From positions 32,600,548 through 32,664,547 of the forward strand of contig OZ025253.1 of NCBI GenBank assembly GCA_964019135.1: a stretch of 64,000 bases of DNA, written 5' to 3'. The translations under genes were made by a program, and so were the position numbers. The stretch comes from Arenicola marina (lineage: Eukaryota > Annelida > Polychaeta > Arenicolidae). The notes beneath the pieces are model-generated. The model saw only the letters and a program-made list of their open reading frames with translations. It searched no databases and was not told the DNA's origin. Positions 20,315-33,089 of the stretch are shown piece after piece (position 1 is the first letter of the stretch; each line of letters begins with the position of its first letter).

Positions 20315-23300
20315 TGATTAGCGGTGTCGGTGACCTGCCAACCGTTGTATTGTTGTACCATGCTAGTGTTTATCTGCGGCTTATGTCTGATGACACCGGG
20401 GTTGGTTTTATTAAATCAGTGCGCAATTGTACGCGTAACAATTTTATTTCATACGCAGGGCGTAATAGCCCCGGGAATGTGTTGTACTGAGAGCACGAAT
20501 GCTACGGTTAAATTGGAATCAGGTAACTCTTACTGAAAGCCCCCCAGCCACTTCATATTCAGGGTGTAAACTAGGTTTTTCTTTGTTTTGACCTCAAGTG
20601 ACAAGTGAACATCGAATAGTAGGTAGTTAATTGCATAACGTGGCAAGACAGATCGGGGAACTTAATCAGCTACTGATCATTTAAACGACTACTTGAAACA
20701 GACCGATACAGCCCTGACGCATCTTTCATTAATTAAAAATCAATTTGTTTTATTATTTCTTTCTTCGGTAAGGACAGATACAAAGCATTAAGTACAAGGT
20801 CTAGTTAGTCTATAGGCTTTGTGACTGCCTAGAAATGTTACACTTGTGATCATGTACCTTGTTTTATAGTTGTTTTATCAGGCAGGATTATGTTATCGGT
20901 AGTGTGGGATGTGTGTGTGTGTGGGTGCTGGTGGTAGGCATTGAATATATAGGGCCAACTTACGGTTTAGAGGCGTAACTAATGCGTATGTGAATATATC
21001 AATTCCCAGTTGAACGATAGCTATCATGCACTAGTAATATTTGCTTCACATTTAGAGTGTTCACCAATTGTAATAAGCCGCTAACCCTGAAATAAGCCAG
21101 GGGGAAACCGCATCATGGACAAAAACACCCAGGCTGGGCTGAACCCCGAAATGAGGAAAATATACACCTAGCTAGGTTGCTGCCATGATCCCAGGTCTAG
21201 CGGTGACGGCCATTGATTCCGCATTTTAGCCGCTCCAAATACTGACAACCAGGGGGATTACGAAAGGAGAGGGTATGTGGGGGGAGGGGGCTGGCACTTA
21301 ACCATAATCTGAGCCTGTCTAGGTCTAGGACACCCCCCCCCCCACTCCCTCATTCATAGATCTTCCCCCCGGTGTATTGGGGAGTACCCACCCCACTCCA
21401 TCGACCCCATGGACAAACGCACGTACTGAATCTAAAGCTTATTGCGTATCACCCTAGAAAACCCACCTGTAGGGAGATTACGTTGGGCAAGTCCCTCAAA
21501 TCAGGAACGAGAGAACAACGCACTTCACCATGCTTGAGTGACGTAATTTCGTTTTAGCAATCTATCATCGGGGTTGTCGAGAGAGAGCGAGAGACGGAGA
21601 GGGTGGGCTGCGAGGCTGGGTGGCTGGGGGGAGGGGGGGGGCGAGTGGTGAGAGCGGGAACCGGAGGGAGGGGAGAAAGTGGGAACTGGAGGGTGGTCGT
21701 GGTGGGGGGGGGGAGGTGGGCGATTTCCTTGTTTTGTGGTTATGTTAGAGGGGGAAATGGGATAAGAGAGAAATCATATCCACACTGCTAAGTGATGTTA
21801 TCCAAGGTCCCCATAACACGGCCTTGTTCGAGATAAGGCGCGCGAGTATCGCCCATGACAGGGAAGGCAATGGGGTTAATCTTTATGGTAAAGGTACCCC
21901 GAGCCCCGGGGTCTCTCGTTCAGCCTGCTGAGGCTCAAGACAGATTTGTCCGGTCGGAATTTTTACCTGTGCTGAATTTGAAGAACACGCCACATACAAG
22001 CGCAACGTGTTGGCAGTTCTTTCGCTATTTCGAAGCGAACAAACTGGTTGTGGATGGGAAACAAACAACTCCCCTTCGCTTTTGTACATGATGCGGAAAG
22101 GGAGTTTTTTTATCCTGAGCTTTGTTTCTGACAAAGTAGAACGCTACACGTGTATTCTCAAGTGCATTGGCGATATACAAAATCTTCATTGTTTACGCTG
22201 GTATGTGCATGTATCAAGCTGGATACCGATCCACTGTGTAAGAAATTGTGTAGAACTTCAACAAAGTAGGCGCAATATTTACAATTGTGGAAAATGTTCC
22301 TTCAAATTTTCCACCGACAGCAGGATCTTGTCGACCAGCCCCTTATTCAACTCCTCACTCTCTCCATACGACCCCTCCCCCTCCCCTCCGCCCCCCCCCC
22401 CCATCTAAATGGCATCTAGTGCCATTGCAATGTCTCCGGGTGATTCTTGGCCTTCATATATATATGGCAATACTCAAAACCGGCATAAAATTCAACATTT
22501 CATTTCATTTTATTTGGTTGTATGGCATTCATTTTGTCGGTCAAGAGTCTCTTGGAATGAACGATTACTCCGTGATCTGAGGGGGTGGCACGGGGGGGGG
22601 GCAAGGGGTATTTGAGTTCCTATTCCTTGGGAATGGGCTTTCCATGTCACCGTGAACTGGGAATGAGGAACATAATTCAAAATTCTACGTGAATTGAAAT
22701 GGATCATTAGCCGACCCGCGTGATCAAACATTTCCATTTATTGTGAACTGGGAACTTACGATATTAAATAATCGGGAATCGGGAAATCGCCCGCGTTATA
22801 ACATGTACCCGCTCTCATTATTGTATGCAGGGAGTTTTACTTTTCTAATTCATCGGGAACTGCCAATAAAGAAATGTATCCTTCGTGAACTGGGAACAAG
22901 ACCCCCCCACCCCCACCTTTGCCCCCCCCCCCGTGAATTATCATGACTACATCATTCAAGTGGGTAGATGATGATCGCGTGACGGTCATGCGGTGGTGGC
23001 TTCCCGCCATCAGGTCAAAATGGCCGAACAGATAGTACTCATGTAGGTTTTCTTATGCGACCGCTTTGCAATGAGAAAAACAATTTGATACGGTTTAAAA
23101 ATCGTTTCCATTCGCAACGATTACCACGTTATCAACACACTTGGTTAAAATCACATGTGCATTGTTCACATCCCAACCTGACACACAGACATCATGGTCA
23201 AAACAGTTCACTAGTGAGACGTGGCTTAGTTAATTTGCTGTATTGTGTTTCGATCTGTAGTGAGCTATTTAGTAACGATGCATCGCCCGGTGCAGACAGA

Positions 23301-23400
23301 GTGTACAAGAAACAAAACGACAGAGTTGCATTTCCTCATTGATAATGGGGCTGTTGAAGTCAGACTGTGTATCTCAGCGTTAGAGCTAACCTTAGCACCA
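20315..23400. other. No gene recognised; several poly(G)/poly(C) tracts
   Basis: Open frames here are short and overlap on both strands. Homopolymer-rich patches occur near 21325-21345, 21600-21720, 22385-22405 and 22900-22935. CGTGAACTGGGAA-like words recur three times between 22650 and 22890, which suggests a decayed repeat. Confidence 0.4.
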
Positions 23401-23411
23401 AGCACGCATTA

Positions 23412-23712
23412 TGCCCTGCTCACATAGACTAAGACTGGTCGGCCGACGTCAGAGCTCGCCCACGCCACTGAGTTCTTCAAGCGGCCACAAATCGGCCGAC
23501 CTCCGCCGACCTAAGGAAATTGGCCGAGCTCGGCCTGGTTTTAATGTCTGCATTAAAACTGGAAAGGCCTCGGCCGAGCACCTGAAATGAGCCACCGAGC
23601 AGCAATGCTCGGCCGAGGTCGGCCGAGGTCACGGCCGATTTGGGGCCGATTTGGGGCCAATTTCCCCCTTTTTAGCTCGGCCGGGCGTCGGTGGGTCTAT
23701 GTGAGCAGGGCA
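23412..23712. mobile_element. 301-bp MITE with Harbinger-type ends
   Basis: The terminal inverted repeats are perfect: TGCCCTGCTCACATAGAC at the left end and its reverse complement GTCTATGTGAGCAGGGCA at 23695-23712. Both sides carry TTA (23409-23411 and 23713-23715). A 3-bp TWA target duplication is the hallmark of PIF/Harbinger elements. The interior has no coding sequence but is filled with GGCCGA/TCGGCC words, which are self-complementary (CGGCCG). Intact ends and duplication suggest a fairly recent insertion. Confidence 0.85.
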
Positions 23713-23739
23713 TTACTCCCATTCCTGATTTCTGGAATG

Positions 23740-25310
23740 GAAAGGGTGGGTAGTGGATGCAAGGGCGAATCTAGGGGTATAGTGTGGGTGGGGGGGGGGG
23801 GGTATGGGAGTTGCAACCCCCGCCCCTTGGGAACTTGAGCATACACTGTAACAGTCGCATTCTCGGAGCACCCCCCCCCCCCCCCCACCGGTCCCTTGGC
23901 AAATTCCTGGATCTGTCCCTGTGACTGACCCTTCACCCTTTGTGCCCCCCCCCCCCTATTCCACGAATTCCTGCAGACGCCCATGGGAGCGGTGGCGATG
24001 AATGCAAGAAGAATGGAACCTGATGAAGCTTTGAATGTGGACGGGGGGGGGGGGTATTAATTACATCGTGATAAGCCGATGCCAAGACACATGGTAGCGT
24101 GGGAATCACAGTAAACCTCAGGTTTTTGACGCCGCGGGGAGGAGATGCAGAGATGGAAAGAAAACTGTGCCGCACAAAAAGAGAGAGGAGAAAATGATAA
24201 GACGCAATGTCACACATCTCGTATAATATTCTGCTGCCGTTGTTGTTGTTTTTCTTTGGTTCGTACTTGATGAAGATAATGTAACAGTTGTTCTAGCGCT
24301 GGCAGCCAGGAGCAAAAACAAGAGATTACGGCATGTAATATAAAATCGGGCGACAGGTGACAACTCGGTCCCTCAACCCAGGATGCGCTATCGTATGTAT
24401 AAGGGGTGGCGGGGGGGGGGGAGAGGGGGGGGGGGCTTGTAGCACTGAACCCACCACGCCCAGCACTGTCCTCACGTACATACAACAGCGCCGCCTGTCG
24501 GTAAATCACCCATCACCGCCACCCGCACCCCCTGCACCAGCAACCCCCCCCCCACCCCACCCCGTAATCTGCCCTCGCCCTCGGGGCGATGTATGCCGCG
24601 ACAACCATTCGCATTACTTCATGTGTTCTTCATGTCCACAAAACTAATTACTGTACTGAGTCGAGAGCCGGAGTGCCCGGTGGTGAGTGGGATCTGTGAT
24701 TCCATGAGACTCGTCCCCACGGTTAACAGGGGACAGCGACGGCGGACCGAGGAACGAGGAGGGGGGTGGGGTGGTGGTGGTGGTGGTGAGGGGGGGGGGG
24801 CAGGGGAGAGGGGGGTGCGAGGGGAATTAGGGGATATCCAGCAACGCTTTGGGACAGACCCCACGAGAGGGATCATCCATCTCCCTGCCCGGGGGGGGGG
24901 GCAGTGGTGGGATACCGGAGGCGGGGAGGTGGGGGGGGGGGGGGGTGAGGCTAGTGAGCGACCGTCAACCTACCTCTTCCCCCGTTCCTTTTTTTCCTTT
25001 CCACGACCACCACGGCACTCCAACCCACTGCACTCCCATCCCACCTCCATCCCACCCCATCCTTCCCCTTTCATCCCGCTCAGCTCTCGTTTCTTAGATC
25101 CTGAGAACATCTTCTAGCCGCCTCCGGAGGTCAGTGCAACCCCAACCCCTCCCATGTCCCATGAACCCCTCACCGTCCTCCCTCTGCCATCTTTCCCTTA
25201 CTCTCTCCCCCAGACGCACTACCCCCCCCCCCCCCCCCGCCGCGCCCCTCTGACGGTCATAACTCTCACTCACTGTGACCTCGCATAGTCTCGTGGCAGA
25301 TATCACGTAG
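23740..25310. other. Cluster of poly(G), poly(C) and G-rich tracts, no gene
   Basis: Runs of ten or more G or C occur near 23785, 23870, 23945, 24043, 24410, 24425, 24790, 24890, 24930 and 25220. The poly(C) plus CCTTGGCAAATTCCTGGATC repeat is at 23868-23922. Long open frames here follow from composition. Confidence 0.6.
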
Positions 25311-25570
25311 ATATCCGTGGAGTTTTTTCGACAAAGAGCTTCGTGTCACGTATAAAAGTCACTCATTGAGGACGTCGGCCTCCTCATACCATTCCCTCTC
25401 CCACCCCGTCTCCTGTCCATCTTTTTTCCATTAAACCCTAAACAGAAGCGTGATTTGATACAGGCGAACAAAATGCAGAGGGGGTGAGATGGGGCACATA
25501 TGCCAAACAAAATTCATTTTTCATTGACTATGCCCAAAGTAATCCAGTTGGTATTTATCGGTTCCGGATT

Positions 25571-25952
25571 ACAGTAGCCTACTTACTACTATGCGCCATC
25601 TTAGATTTGTTACATTTTAGAGTCAAGGCTAAACATATTTAAAAATGATGATGTACATGTTTTATATCTCGTTGAGTCTGTAAAACAACAATTTCAGCAT
25701 AAAACTGCGCGGACTAGTTTATCGCGCACGGACGTCCCAGCGACACAGAATACCGAACAGCGAACCGGTGCGCAGAGTTATAAAGCCAGCCACCAACTTC
25801 TGCTCCGGTGAACAAATTCGCGTCTTTCAGGATAGCCCACAGACCTTCAGGATCAACATTCAATAATATAAATTGATTTAAAATTAAGAATATTCTTGTT
25901 TGACACGGAGAAGAGATTGGTTATATAACAATTACAGAACATATTGCTTTAA
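25571..25952 (+). mobile_element. TTAA-type MITE, copy 1
   Basis: It shares ATGCGCCATCTT, TATATCTCGTTGAGT, GTAAAACAACAATTTC, GAACAGCGAAC, AAAGCCAGCCAC and ACAGAACATATTGCTTTAA with 54888-55243. It ends at a TTAA (25949-25952). The left end is degraded. Confidence 0.8.
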
Positions 25953-26172
25953 GCCTCGCTGATCATTTGAGCCGGTGGCAATATTCGGGGATCAAGTTTT
26001 CTTTACGGCACCGAGTTCGGCGTCGAAACCAATTAGAACTGTGGTGCCACCTGGTGCAATCTGGTGAAGCAATCACCCTCCACAGCGAAAAGTACCATTG
26101 TCGGACGTCTTTGCCTGAACTTGAAATCGCTGACCTTCACTAGAGGGCAGCAGCAAACGGTAGAATGCGGTA

Positions 26173-26240
26173 TACGGAATCGGGCAATGAAATAAGAGGT
26201 AACGATACGGAATCGGGCAATGAAATTAAAGGTAACGATG
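26173..26240. repeat. ~34-bp tandem duplication
   Basis: ACGGAATCGGGCAATGAAAT followed by AAGAGGTAACGAT or TAAAGGTAACGAT occurs twice in a row. Confidence 0.85.
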
Positions 26241-26242
26241 TA

Positions 26243-26320
26243 CAGTGGAACCCCGCTATTAAGACCACATACGGGACTGTGCAAAAGTGGTCTCAATAGC
26301 GGGGTGGTCTCATTGGCGAA
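26243..26320 (+). mobile_element. Solo pogo/Tigger-like terminus
   Basis: ACAGTGGAACCCCGCTATTA, then GACCAC and TGGTCTCAATAGCGGGGTGG, resembles the ends of pogo-like DNA transposons. No opposite end was found, so this looks like a remnant. It can fold, since AGCGGGGT pairs with ACCCCGCT. Confidence 0.45.
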
Positions 26321-26679
26321 ACTTGCCCAATAACAACAGTTAGTGTTATTATCGATGGGATTATGGGATTATCTCGCGCCACCAATGAGGCGGTGAGATG
26401 CAGGGGGGGGGGGGGGAGGGGGGGGGGGGTGTCGGTGATGTAGTACGAAAACAATTGTAGTCTCTGACATTTAGGTTTATTGCAATCCAAAAAACATCAA
26501 TCTCGTTGTTATACTCCAGCGGTTTGCCTGTCATTATGGCTTATGAAGATATTCCGTCATTCACATTTGGGTGGAATTGTATTTCGTTAAGGTTCATTTC
26601 CATTTATATTACTGTCAATGAGCGATGTATTGCCGAAATGCCACACGTGTAGATTACATGTGGCCTATACTGCACATTG

Positions 26680-27050
26680 CGTAGATTGCGTATAAAGTAT
26701 ACTTCACGGAATTTAGATTACGCATTGTGGATTCGAAACATTGCGTATTGCGGATGCTAAGTGTCAAGATTAAGTATCTGTGCGCAGATAACGAAACGCG
26801 TGTACTTCGCGGTGTATAGATTATATATTGTCTATTCCACACGGTGCGTAGATTACGAAGTCTATAGATTACGAAGTGCATAGATTACGAAGTGCGTAGA
26901 GGACTAAGTGCGAAATGCGTAGATGACGAAGTGCGAAGTGCGTAGACGACGAGTGCATAGATTAAGAAGTGCGTAAATTACGAAGTGCGTAGATTACGAA
27001 GTGCGTAGATGACGAAGTGCGTAGATGACAAAGTGCGTAGATGCGTTGTT
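26680..27050. repeat. Degenerate ~16-bp repeat (GTAGATTACGAAGTGC)
   Basis: Copies become regular from about 26845 to 27045 (TAGATTACGAAGTGC, TAGATGACGAAGTGC), with looser copies from about 26680. The period varies between copies. Confidence 0.75.
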
Positions 27051-27760
27051 GTGATTTTTTTTTGGTTTTTCACGTTTCATCTTGTGATCACAAGCCAGAC
27101 GCTAGGAACCACGTGTTACGTCATACGTAGATTACGTATTTACGCCGGATGTGGTGTCACTATTGACCCTTCTATTATCCCCATTAAATTTACAGGTTGA
27201 AGGTCATCCTCAGAGCAAACTAAGCGTTCCCTCATTGATATATCTCACTGTTTATGTAGCGAAAACGACTGACCTGAGTTGCAGTATATGTAATCTGATT
27301 ATAACTAAAAATGAAATGAATAAACTACGTTTCGCAATCGCAATAATGGCAACTGGATTAACAAATGGGAATAGCCGTATTATAATAGTTTATTGAAATA
27401 AATACATGCGTCACACGTTTTCCAAAGCTGCGAGTCTCTCTGCGCTGGCTTCATAGACACATTTGTAATTATAATTTGATCCATGTTACACATAAGATCA
27501 ATTAAGTTAATACCCGATGAGATATTTGATGAGATTTTATGGAATTAATTTTCTTCTGGACACTGAATATAAAATGCTAATTGCTCGTATGAGTGATAAT
27601 GGAACGTAGCCTCGTTCGTGAGACCACGTCACTGGGATGCGTCCCCGGGAGCCGTTGTCGAAGGGGTACAGAGGGCAAATAATGTCTGCGGACGTTAAAG
27701 CTAGGCTGGCTTGCCTAACCCCAAACTAATCAAAGGTATTCAAATAACTAGTCCGTCACT
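27051..27760. other. No recognised feature
   Basis: AT-rich DNA with short open frames and no motif I recognise. Confidence 0.4.
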
Positions 27761-27774
27761 CACGCGATGGAGCC

Positions 27775-29185
27775 ACCGCTCACAGGCCACACAATGACAT
27801 GTAAACGTCCCCCGTAACCCTCCTATCCCATTGAGGCCACACAGTAACATGTAAACGACCCTCCGATCCCATTGAAGCCACAGAATGACATGTAAACTTC
27901 CCCCGTAAACCAACGATCCCATTGAGATCACACTATGACATGTAAACGACTCCCGTAACCCTCTGATCCCATTGAGGTCACACAATGACATGTAAATGTT
28001 CCCCGTAAACCAACGATCCCATTAAGGCCACACAATGACATGTAAACCACCCGCGTAACCCTCCGATAACATTGAGGCCACACAATGACATGTAAACGAC
28101 CCCCGTAACCCTCCCATCCCATTGAGGTCACATAATGACATGTAAACGACCCCCGTAACCGTCCGATCCCATTGAGGCCACACGATGACATGTAAACGAC
28201 CCTCCGATCCCATTGAGGCCATACAATGACATGTAAACGACCCCCGTAACCCTCCCATCCCATTGAGGTCACATAATGACATGTAAACGACCCCCGTAAC
28301 CGTCCGATCCCACTGAGGCCACACGATGACATGTAAACGACCCCCGTAACCCTCCGATCCCATTGAGGCCATACAATGACATGTAAACGACCCCCGTAAC
28401 CCTCCGATCCCACTGAGGCCATACAATGACATGTAAACGACTCCCGTGACCCTCGGATCCCATTGAGGTCACACAATGACATATAAACGACCCCCGTAAC
28501 CCTCCGATCCCATTGAGATCACACTATGACATGTAAACGACCCCCGTGACCCTCGGATCCCATTGAGGTCACACAATGACATATAAACGAGCCCGGGACC
28601 CTCCGATCCCATTGAGGTCACACAAAAACATGTCAACGACCCCCGTAACCCTCCGATCCCATTGAGGCCATACTATGACATGTAAACGACCTCCGTGACT
28701 CTCCGATCCCATTGAGGCCACACGATGACATGTAAACGACCCCCGTAACCCAAAGATCCCATTGAGGTCACATTATGACATGTAAACGACCCCCGTGACC
28801 CTCCGATCCCATTGAGGCCACACGATGATATGTAAACGACTCCGGTAACCCTCCGATCCCATTGAGGTCACACGATGACATGTAAACGACCCCCGTAACC
28901 CTCCGATCCCATTGAGGCCACACTATGACATGTAAATGACCCCCGTAACCCTCCGATCCCATTGAGGTCACACGATGACATGTAAACGACCCCCGTAACC
29001 CTCCGATCCCATTGAGGTCACACGATGACATGTAAACGACCCCCGTAACCCTCCGATCCCATTGAAGCCACACGATGACATGTAAACGACCCTCCGATCC
29101 CATTGAGGCCACACAATGACATGTAAACGACCCCCGTAACCCTCCCATCCCATTGAGGCCACGCTATGACATGTAAACGACCCCT
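27775..29185. repeat. 50-bp minisatellite, about 28 units
   Basis: The unit is GACATGTAAACGACCCCCGT, then AACCCTCCGATCCCATTGAG and GCCACACAAT. Most units are 50 bp; some are ~42 bp, lacking a CCCCGTAA-like piece (for example near 27850, 28191 and 29083). Minus-strand open frames of up to 184 codons are by-products. Confidence 0.95.
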
Positions 29186-29270
29186 GTCTTGAGTCGATAC
29201 ATGAATCGATTGAATGATATCTTAGATCTATAAGTCTGTTCGATGTCCGCTGACGGCTGGTGGGTCCGGA

Positions 29271-29522
29271 CGTGGGGATGGGGGGAGGGGGTAGCCCTTG
29301 CTCTTTGTATGTGAGAGGAGTGGGGATGGGGGGAGTGGGTAGCCCTTGCTCTTTGTGTGTGGGAGGAGTGGGGATGGGGGGAGGGGGTAGCCCTTGCTCT
29401 TTGTATGTGAGAGGAGTGGGGATGGGGGGAGTGGGTAGCCCTTGCTCTTTGTGTGTGGGAGGAGTGGGGATGGGGGGAGCGGGTAGCCCTTGCTCTTTGT
29501 GTGTGGGAGGAGTGGGGATGGG
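29271..29522. repeat. 48-bp minisatellite with 96-bp higher-order pattern
   Basis: Unit starts are at 29273, 29321, 29369, 29417, 29465 and 29513 (partial). Units alternate between GAGGGGGTAG...GTATGTGAGAG and GAGTGGGTAG...GTGTGTGGGAG, so a 96-bp dimer was amplified. The period is a multiple of 3 and keeps frames open on both strands. Confidence 0.93.
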
Positions 29523-30878
29523 CAGGGAAGCTCCAACCGCAGCTGCTCCAACCCCAGCTGGGCGTAGCCACGCGCATTAATACCTAAATCCTTTCCCTTT
29601 GAGTGTTCTCGATTTCCCAAATCGCACTACAGACTATTCCAATGTGATGTGTTACTGTATGTGCAATGCTTCCCTGAGGTAATATTTTACGTAACATCAC
29701 GAGGGCGTCATCACATGACACAAAGATTGCCGTAATTCTGACTACAGTATCATCCATATAAAGAAAAGATATCCCTTTTCGAGATATTGTTAGGGAGGCT
29801 ATTTTTGTCATAATGTTATTCATGCCCCACTCACGCCTTTTTTTCAAGATGGCGGATTTTTACGAAGATTGCAGTTGATGTTGATGTCAGTAAATGTGTG
29901 TGGGGTGCCCTGGCCATTTCAAAATGTAGGTCTTTGCGAAGTGAGGTCTTCAAAAAAGGCTCGGCTTTTGGAAAATATGGAGAAAAATATGAAGGAAGTT
30001 TACGGAGAGAACTAAAGCCCAGCACATGGCTCATGAACCACCGTATATGGCAATACGGGGCACGAACCTTGCTAAGAGCGGTGACTATTATAAGGAAAAT
30101 GGTTCTTCCAGGCATCAGTGTTCAAATGTCACAACAACAGTTATCGCATTAGACATCGTTGGCTTTTCTGAGCTACACAAAGCCTAGTGACTATTACACT
30201 GCACATGGCTCTTCCCTTTTCTCCCTTTCAGAAAAATCGGTGTTTATTCGATGGCAACTGTAATGGATCATACATGTCATAAAGTTGTGATTACTACACC
30301 GCATAAGCTTTTTTTCTGAACACAAGTCCTCCCTTTCATAGAGAGTGATGATTATAGCACAACACATGGCTCTTGAGGGCATAATCCCTCCTTTTCACTA
30401 AGAGGGCTATGGTTGGACCACGTGGCGTAAAGGAAGCTATGACAGCTCGTGAAAAAGAGGAGTGATCGAGCGGGTGCTTGGACGGGTGGGGTTAGGGGGG
30501 GGGGGGGCGATCAAGTGCAGGGCAGGTGGTCTGAGGAAGCGGTATAGTCGTACCAGACATATAGTACATGTGGATATATGGGGACGAGGGTGGGCGGGAA
30601 GGGCAGAGGGTGGGGCAGGATGAATGACAGCAGGAGCTGAAACAGTCAGGCATGTCTCCGATAAATCACCATGGATATGGCCCCTGGGCCCGTTTGCCAC
30701 CCCCCCCCCTCCCTCCCCTCCTCCCACCCACCCCCAACTTTTCCACACACACTGCCTAAATGCGCACCGTCAGTTCCATTTCTTATACGCTTCCCTCAAC
30801 GTCCATCTTAAGAGCGTGAACTGGAGGAAAAAAAAACGGACGTAAGCTAGACACAGGGTATGGGGTGGGAGGATGGAG
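29523..30878. other. No gene recognised
   Basis: Between about 30180 and 30400 there are loose ~60-bp similarities (ACATGGCTCTT, CTCCCTTTCA). A poly(G) tract lies at about 30496-30508 and a poly(C) tract at about 30700. Open frames near 29584-30152 have no recognisable family. Confidence 0.4.
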
Positions 30879-31470
30879 TCACGCTATGGTGACATTGACG
30901 TCATGCCGATATAAAGATGACGTCATACCATGATGACACTGACGTCACACCAATGTGGCACACTGACGTCACACCAAGTTGACACTGACGTCACACCAAG
31001 GTGACACTGACGTCACGCCAAGGTGATACTGACGTCACACCAAGTTGACACTGACGTCACACCAAGGTGACACTGACGTCACGCCAAGGTGATACTGACG
31101 TCATACCAAGGTGACACTGACGTCACACCAAGATGATACTGACGTCATACCAAGGTGACACTGACGTCACACCAATGTGACACTGACGTCATGCAAGTGT
31201 AACACTGGCGTCATACCGAGGTCACACTGACGTCACACCAAGGTGACACTGACTTCACACCAAGGTGACTAACGTCATACCAAGGCGATATTAACGTCAT
31301 GCCTAGGTGACACTGAAGTCACACCAATGTGGCAGACTGACGTCACACCAAGTTAACACGTTATACGAAGGAGGCACACTGATGTCACATCAAGGTGACA
31401 CTGACGTCACACCAAGGCGACTAACGTCATACCAAGGCGATAATAACGTCATGCCAGGGTGACATTTGCC
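30879..31470. repeat. 22-bp satellite carrying CRE-type TGACGTCA sites
   Basis: The unit is CACCAAGGTGACACTGACGT plus CA, about 26 copies with some length variation. By eye, about 17 copies keep the exact palindrome TGACGTCA, the consensus for CREB/ATF dimers; the others have single changes (TAACGTCA, TGATGTCA, TGGCGTCA). Copies degrade toward the right end. Whether the sites act as regulators is not shown. Confidence 0.93.
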
Positions 31471-31957
31471 TAATCTCAACTACTCTTCTTGAAACTTAAA
31501 ACCGAAAACGAGAAAAAAAACTTTGATGAATTCACCAGTTCAAATGTATTTTAAATCGTGTAACGACTTGTAACTACGCAGTGCTACCAGCGCTTCGCAA
31601 TTAAATCAATAAGTAACTACTTTACGCCAATCTTGTGGTAATGTGACATTCATGAGGAAAGGAGCGGATCGTTTTATCCTTTCGGCACAGGTGGTATAAA
31701 TTAGGTGCATAGGGGAGTGGTCGAACCTGTCTGACTGTCGCCTTCTTGTGTTAATACCGACACACGCTCACCGTGACGTATAGATATACGTTTGTTTGTC
31801 GATTGGGTTACGGGTCCGAAGTTTAGCCAGATGAGGGGCAGTGCTGGCAGTCCTCGCTAGGGGCGGGGCCGTCCGTCGTCGGCTGACTGAGGCAGGGATA
31901 AGAGACCTCTCTCAAGTAACCTGTTTATTGGTATCAAACGCTGCCGGAACTGGACGC

Positions 31958-31960
<3 letters not shown>
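31471..31960. other. Unique DNA, no gene recognised
   Basis: A TATAAATT sequence at about 31693 is the only promoter-like word and is not supported by anything else. Confidence 0.35.

Positions 31961-31961
<1 letters not shown>

Positions 31962-31988
<27 letters not shown>
31962..31988. repeat. (TA)n microsatellite
   Basis: About 13 TA units interrupt otherwise GC-containing DNA. Confidence 0.97.
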
Positions 31989-32009
31989 CGGACGCGTGAT
32001 GGAGCAACT

Positions 32010-32690
32010 CCGATACCACCCCCCCCCGCCCCCCCTGCCGCACCCAGCACCCACTACCTCTCGTTCTCACCCCAACACTACCATCCCACAACCACCACCA
32101 CCCCCTTCCCTCGGTTCGACACCACCACCACCACCACGACGACCCCTTTCCCCTCTCACTCCACCACCATCACCACAAATACAACCCGCTCCCCTCAGTC
32201 CACTACAATCACCACCACCACCGCCACCACCAGACCCAGTCGCCATCGCCACCGCCACCGCCACCCGATCCAAAATCAGCAGGTGACTTTCACCACGCGG
32301 TCTGTACACCCCCCACCCCCCACCCCCTCCACCCTCACACTTCTACCTCAAGGTTCTCTCGTCACAACACTAACCCCCCAGTACCCACCCCTACCCACGA
32401 AACCCCGCCCAGCACCTTCAGTCATCTGACTGTAAATATCCTCACCTGCTCGACCCCTCCACCCTCCTACACGTTCACCCTCTCACTCCTCGTTTCTTAA
32501 CCTCCATACATCCTTTCCACCCCCGCACCACCCCCGACCACCCACCCCCTCCAACGCTCTCCAGCCGCCTTCGTTCCAATGCCGACACGTTTCCCCTTCC
32601 AAACTAACCCCTCCCACCCCCCTTACCCCACCCATCCCGCCGCCTTCAGTCATCCACCCCAATGCGCCCCCCACTCATCCCCCCAACTGT
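32010..32690. repeat. C-rich, G-poor low-complexity tract with (CCA)n
   Basis: The plus strand is dominated by C, A and T with few G. It includes CACCACCACCACCACGACG-like trinucleotide runs near 32120-32240. Open frames on both strands are compositional. Confidence 0.85.
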
Positions 32691-33080
32691 ACCCAACCCT
32701 TAATCCTTCTATTGCCGATTTGACGGGTTTCCATTACGAACGTAAACCGTTCTAAAAGCTCCCGAGAAGAGGTCTGGAGTTTGTCAAATGATCTGTGACT
32801 CCGGGAGAAATCTCCCTGGATCTGCACCCCTTGACGGCCAGACGGATACCTTTCCTGATTGCTGAACACACGCACAAAAAAACCAGCAAACAACGCACCA
32901 AGGAAAAACACACAAGACAAGAAAGGTAAACTGGCGGTGAGGGAAAGGTTAATAAGGGAGTCAGGGAGACAAGTGCGGATGGTGGAGGTGGTGAACGCGC
33001 GGGAATGGGTCACCTCGAATGGGTAGTGCCGGAGTAGCAAGGATGGTTGGGTGTGGTTGGGAGGATCCTGGTGGAGGGGG
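32691..33080. other. Unique DNA left of the 31-bp array
   Basis: Open on the minus strand but with no family similarity. The minus-strand open frames of the array run into it. Confidence 0.4.
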
Positions 33081-33089
33081 GGAGGGGCG

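Noticed and set aside
24118..25117. Overlapping frames on both strands in G/C-rich DNA
   Set aside because: They follow from homopolymer composition and encode Gly/Pro runs without any domain.
27740..29148. Minus-strand frames in the 50-bp array
   Set aside because: These are repeat-derived, with no start context, domain or codon bias.
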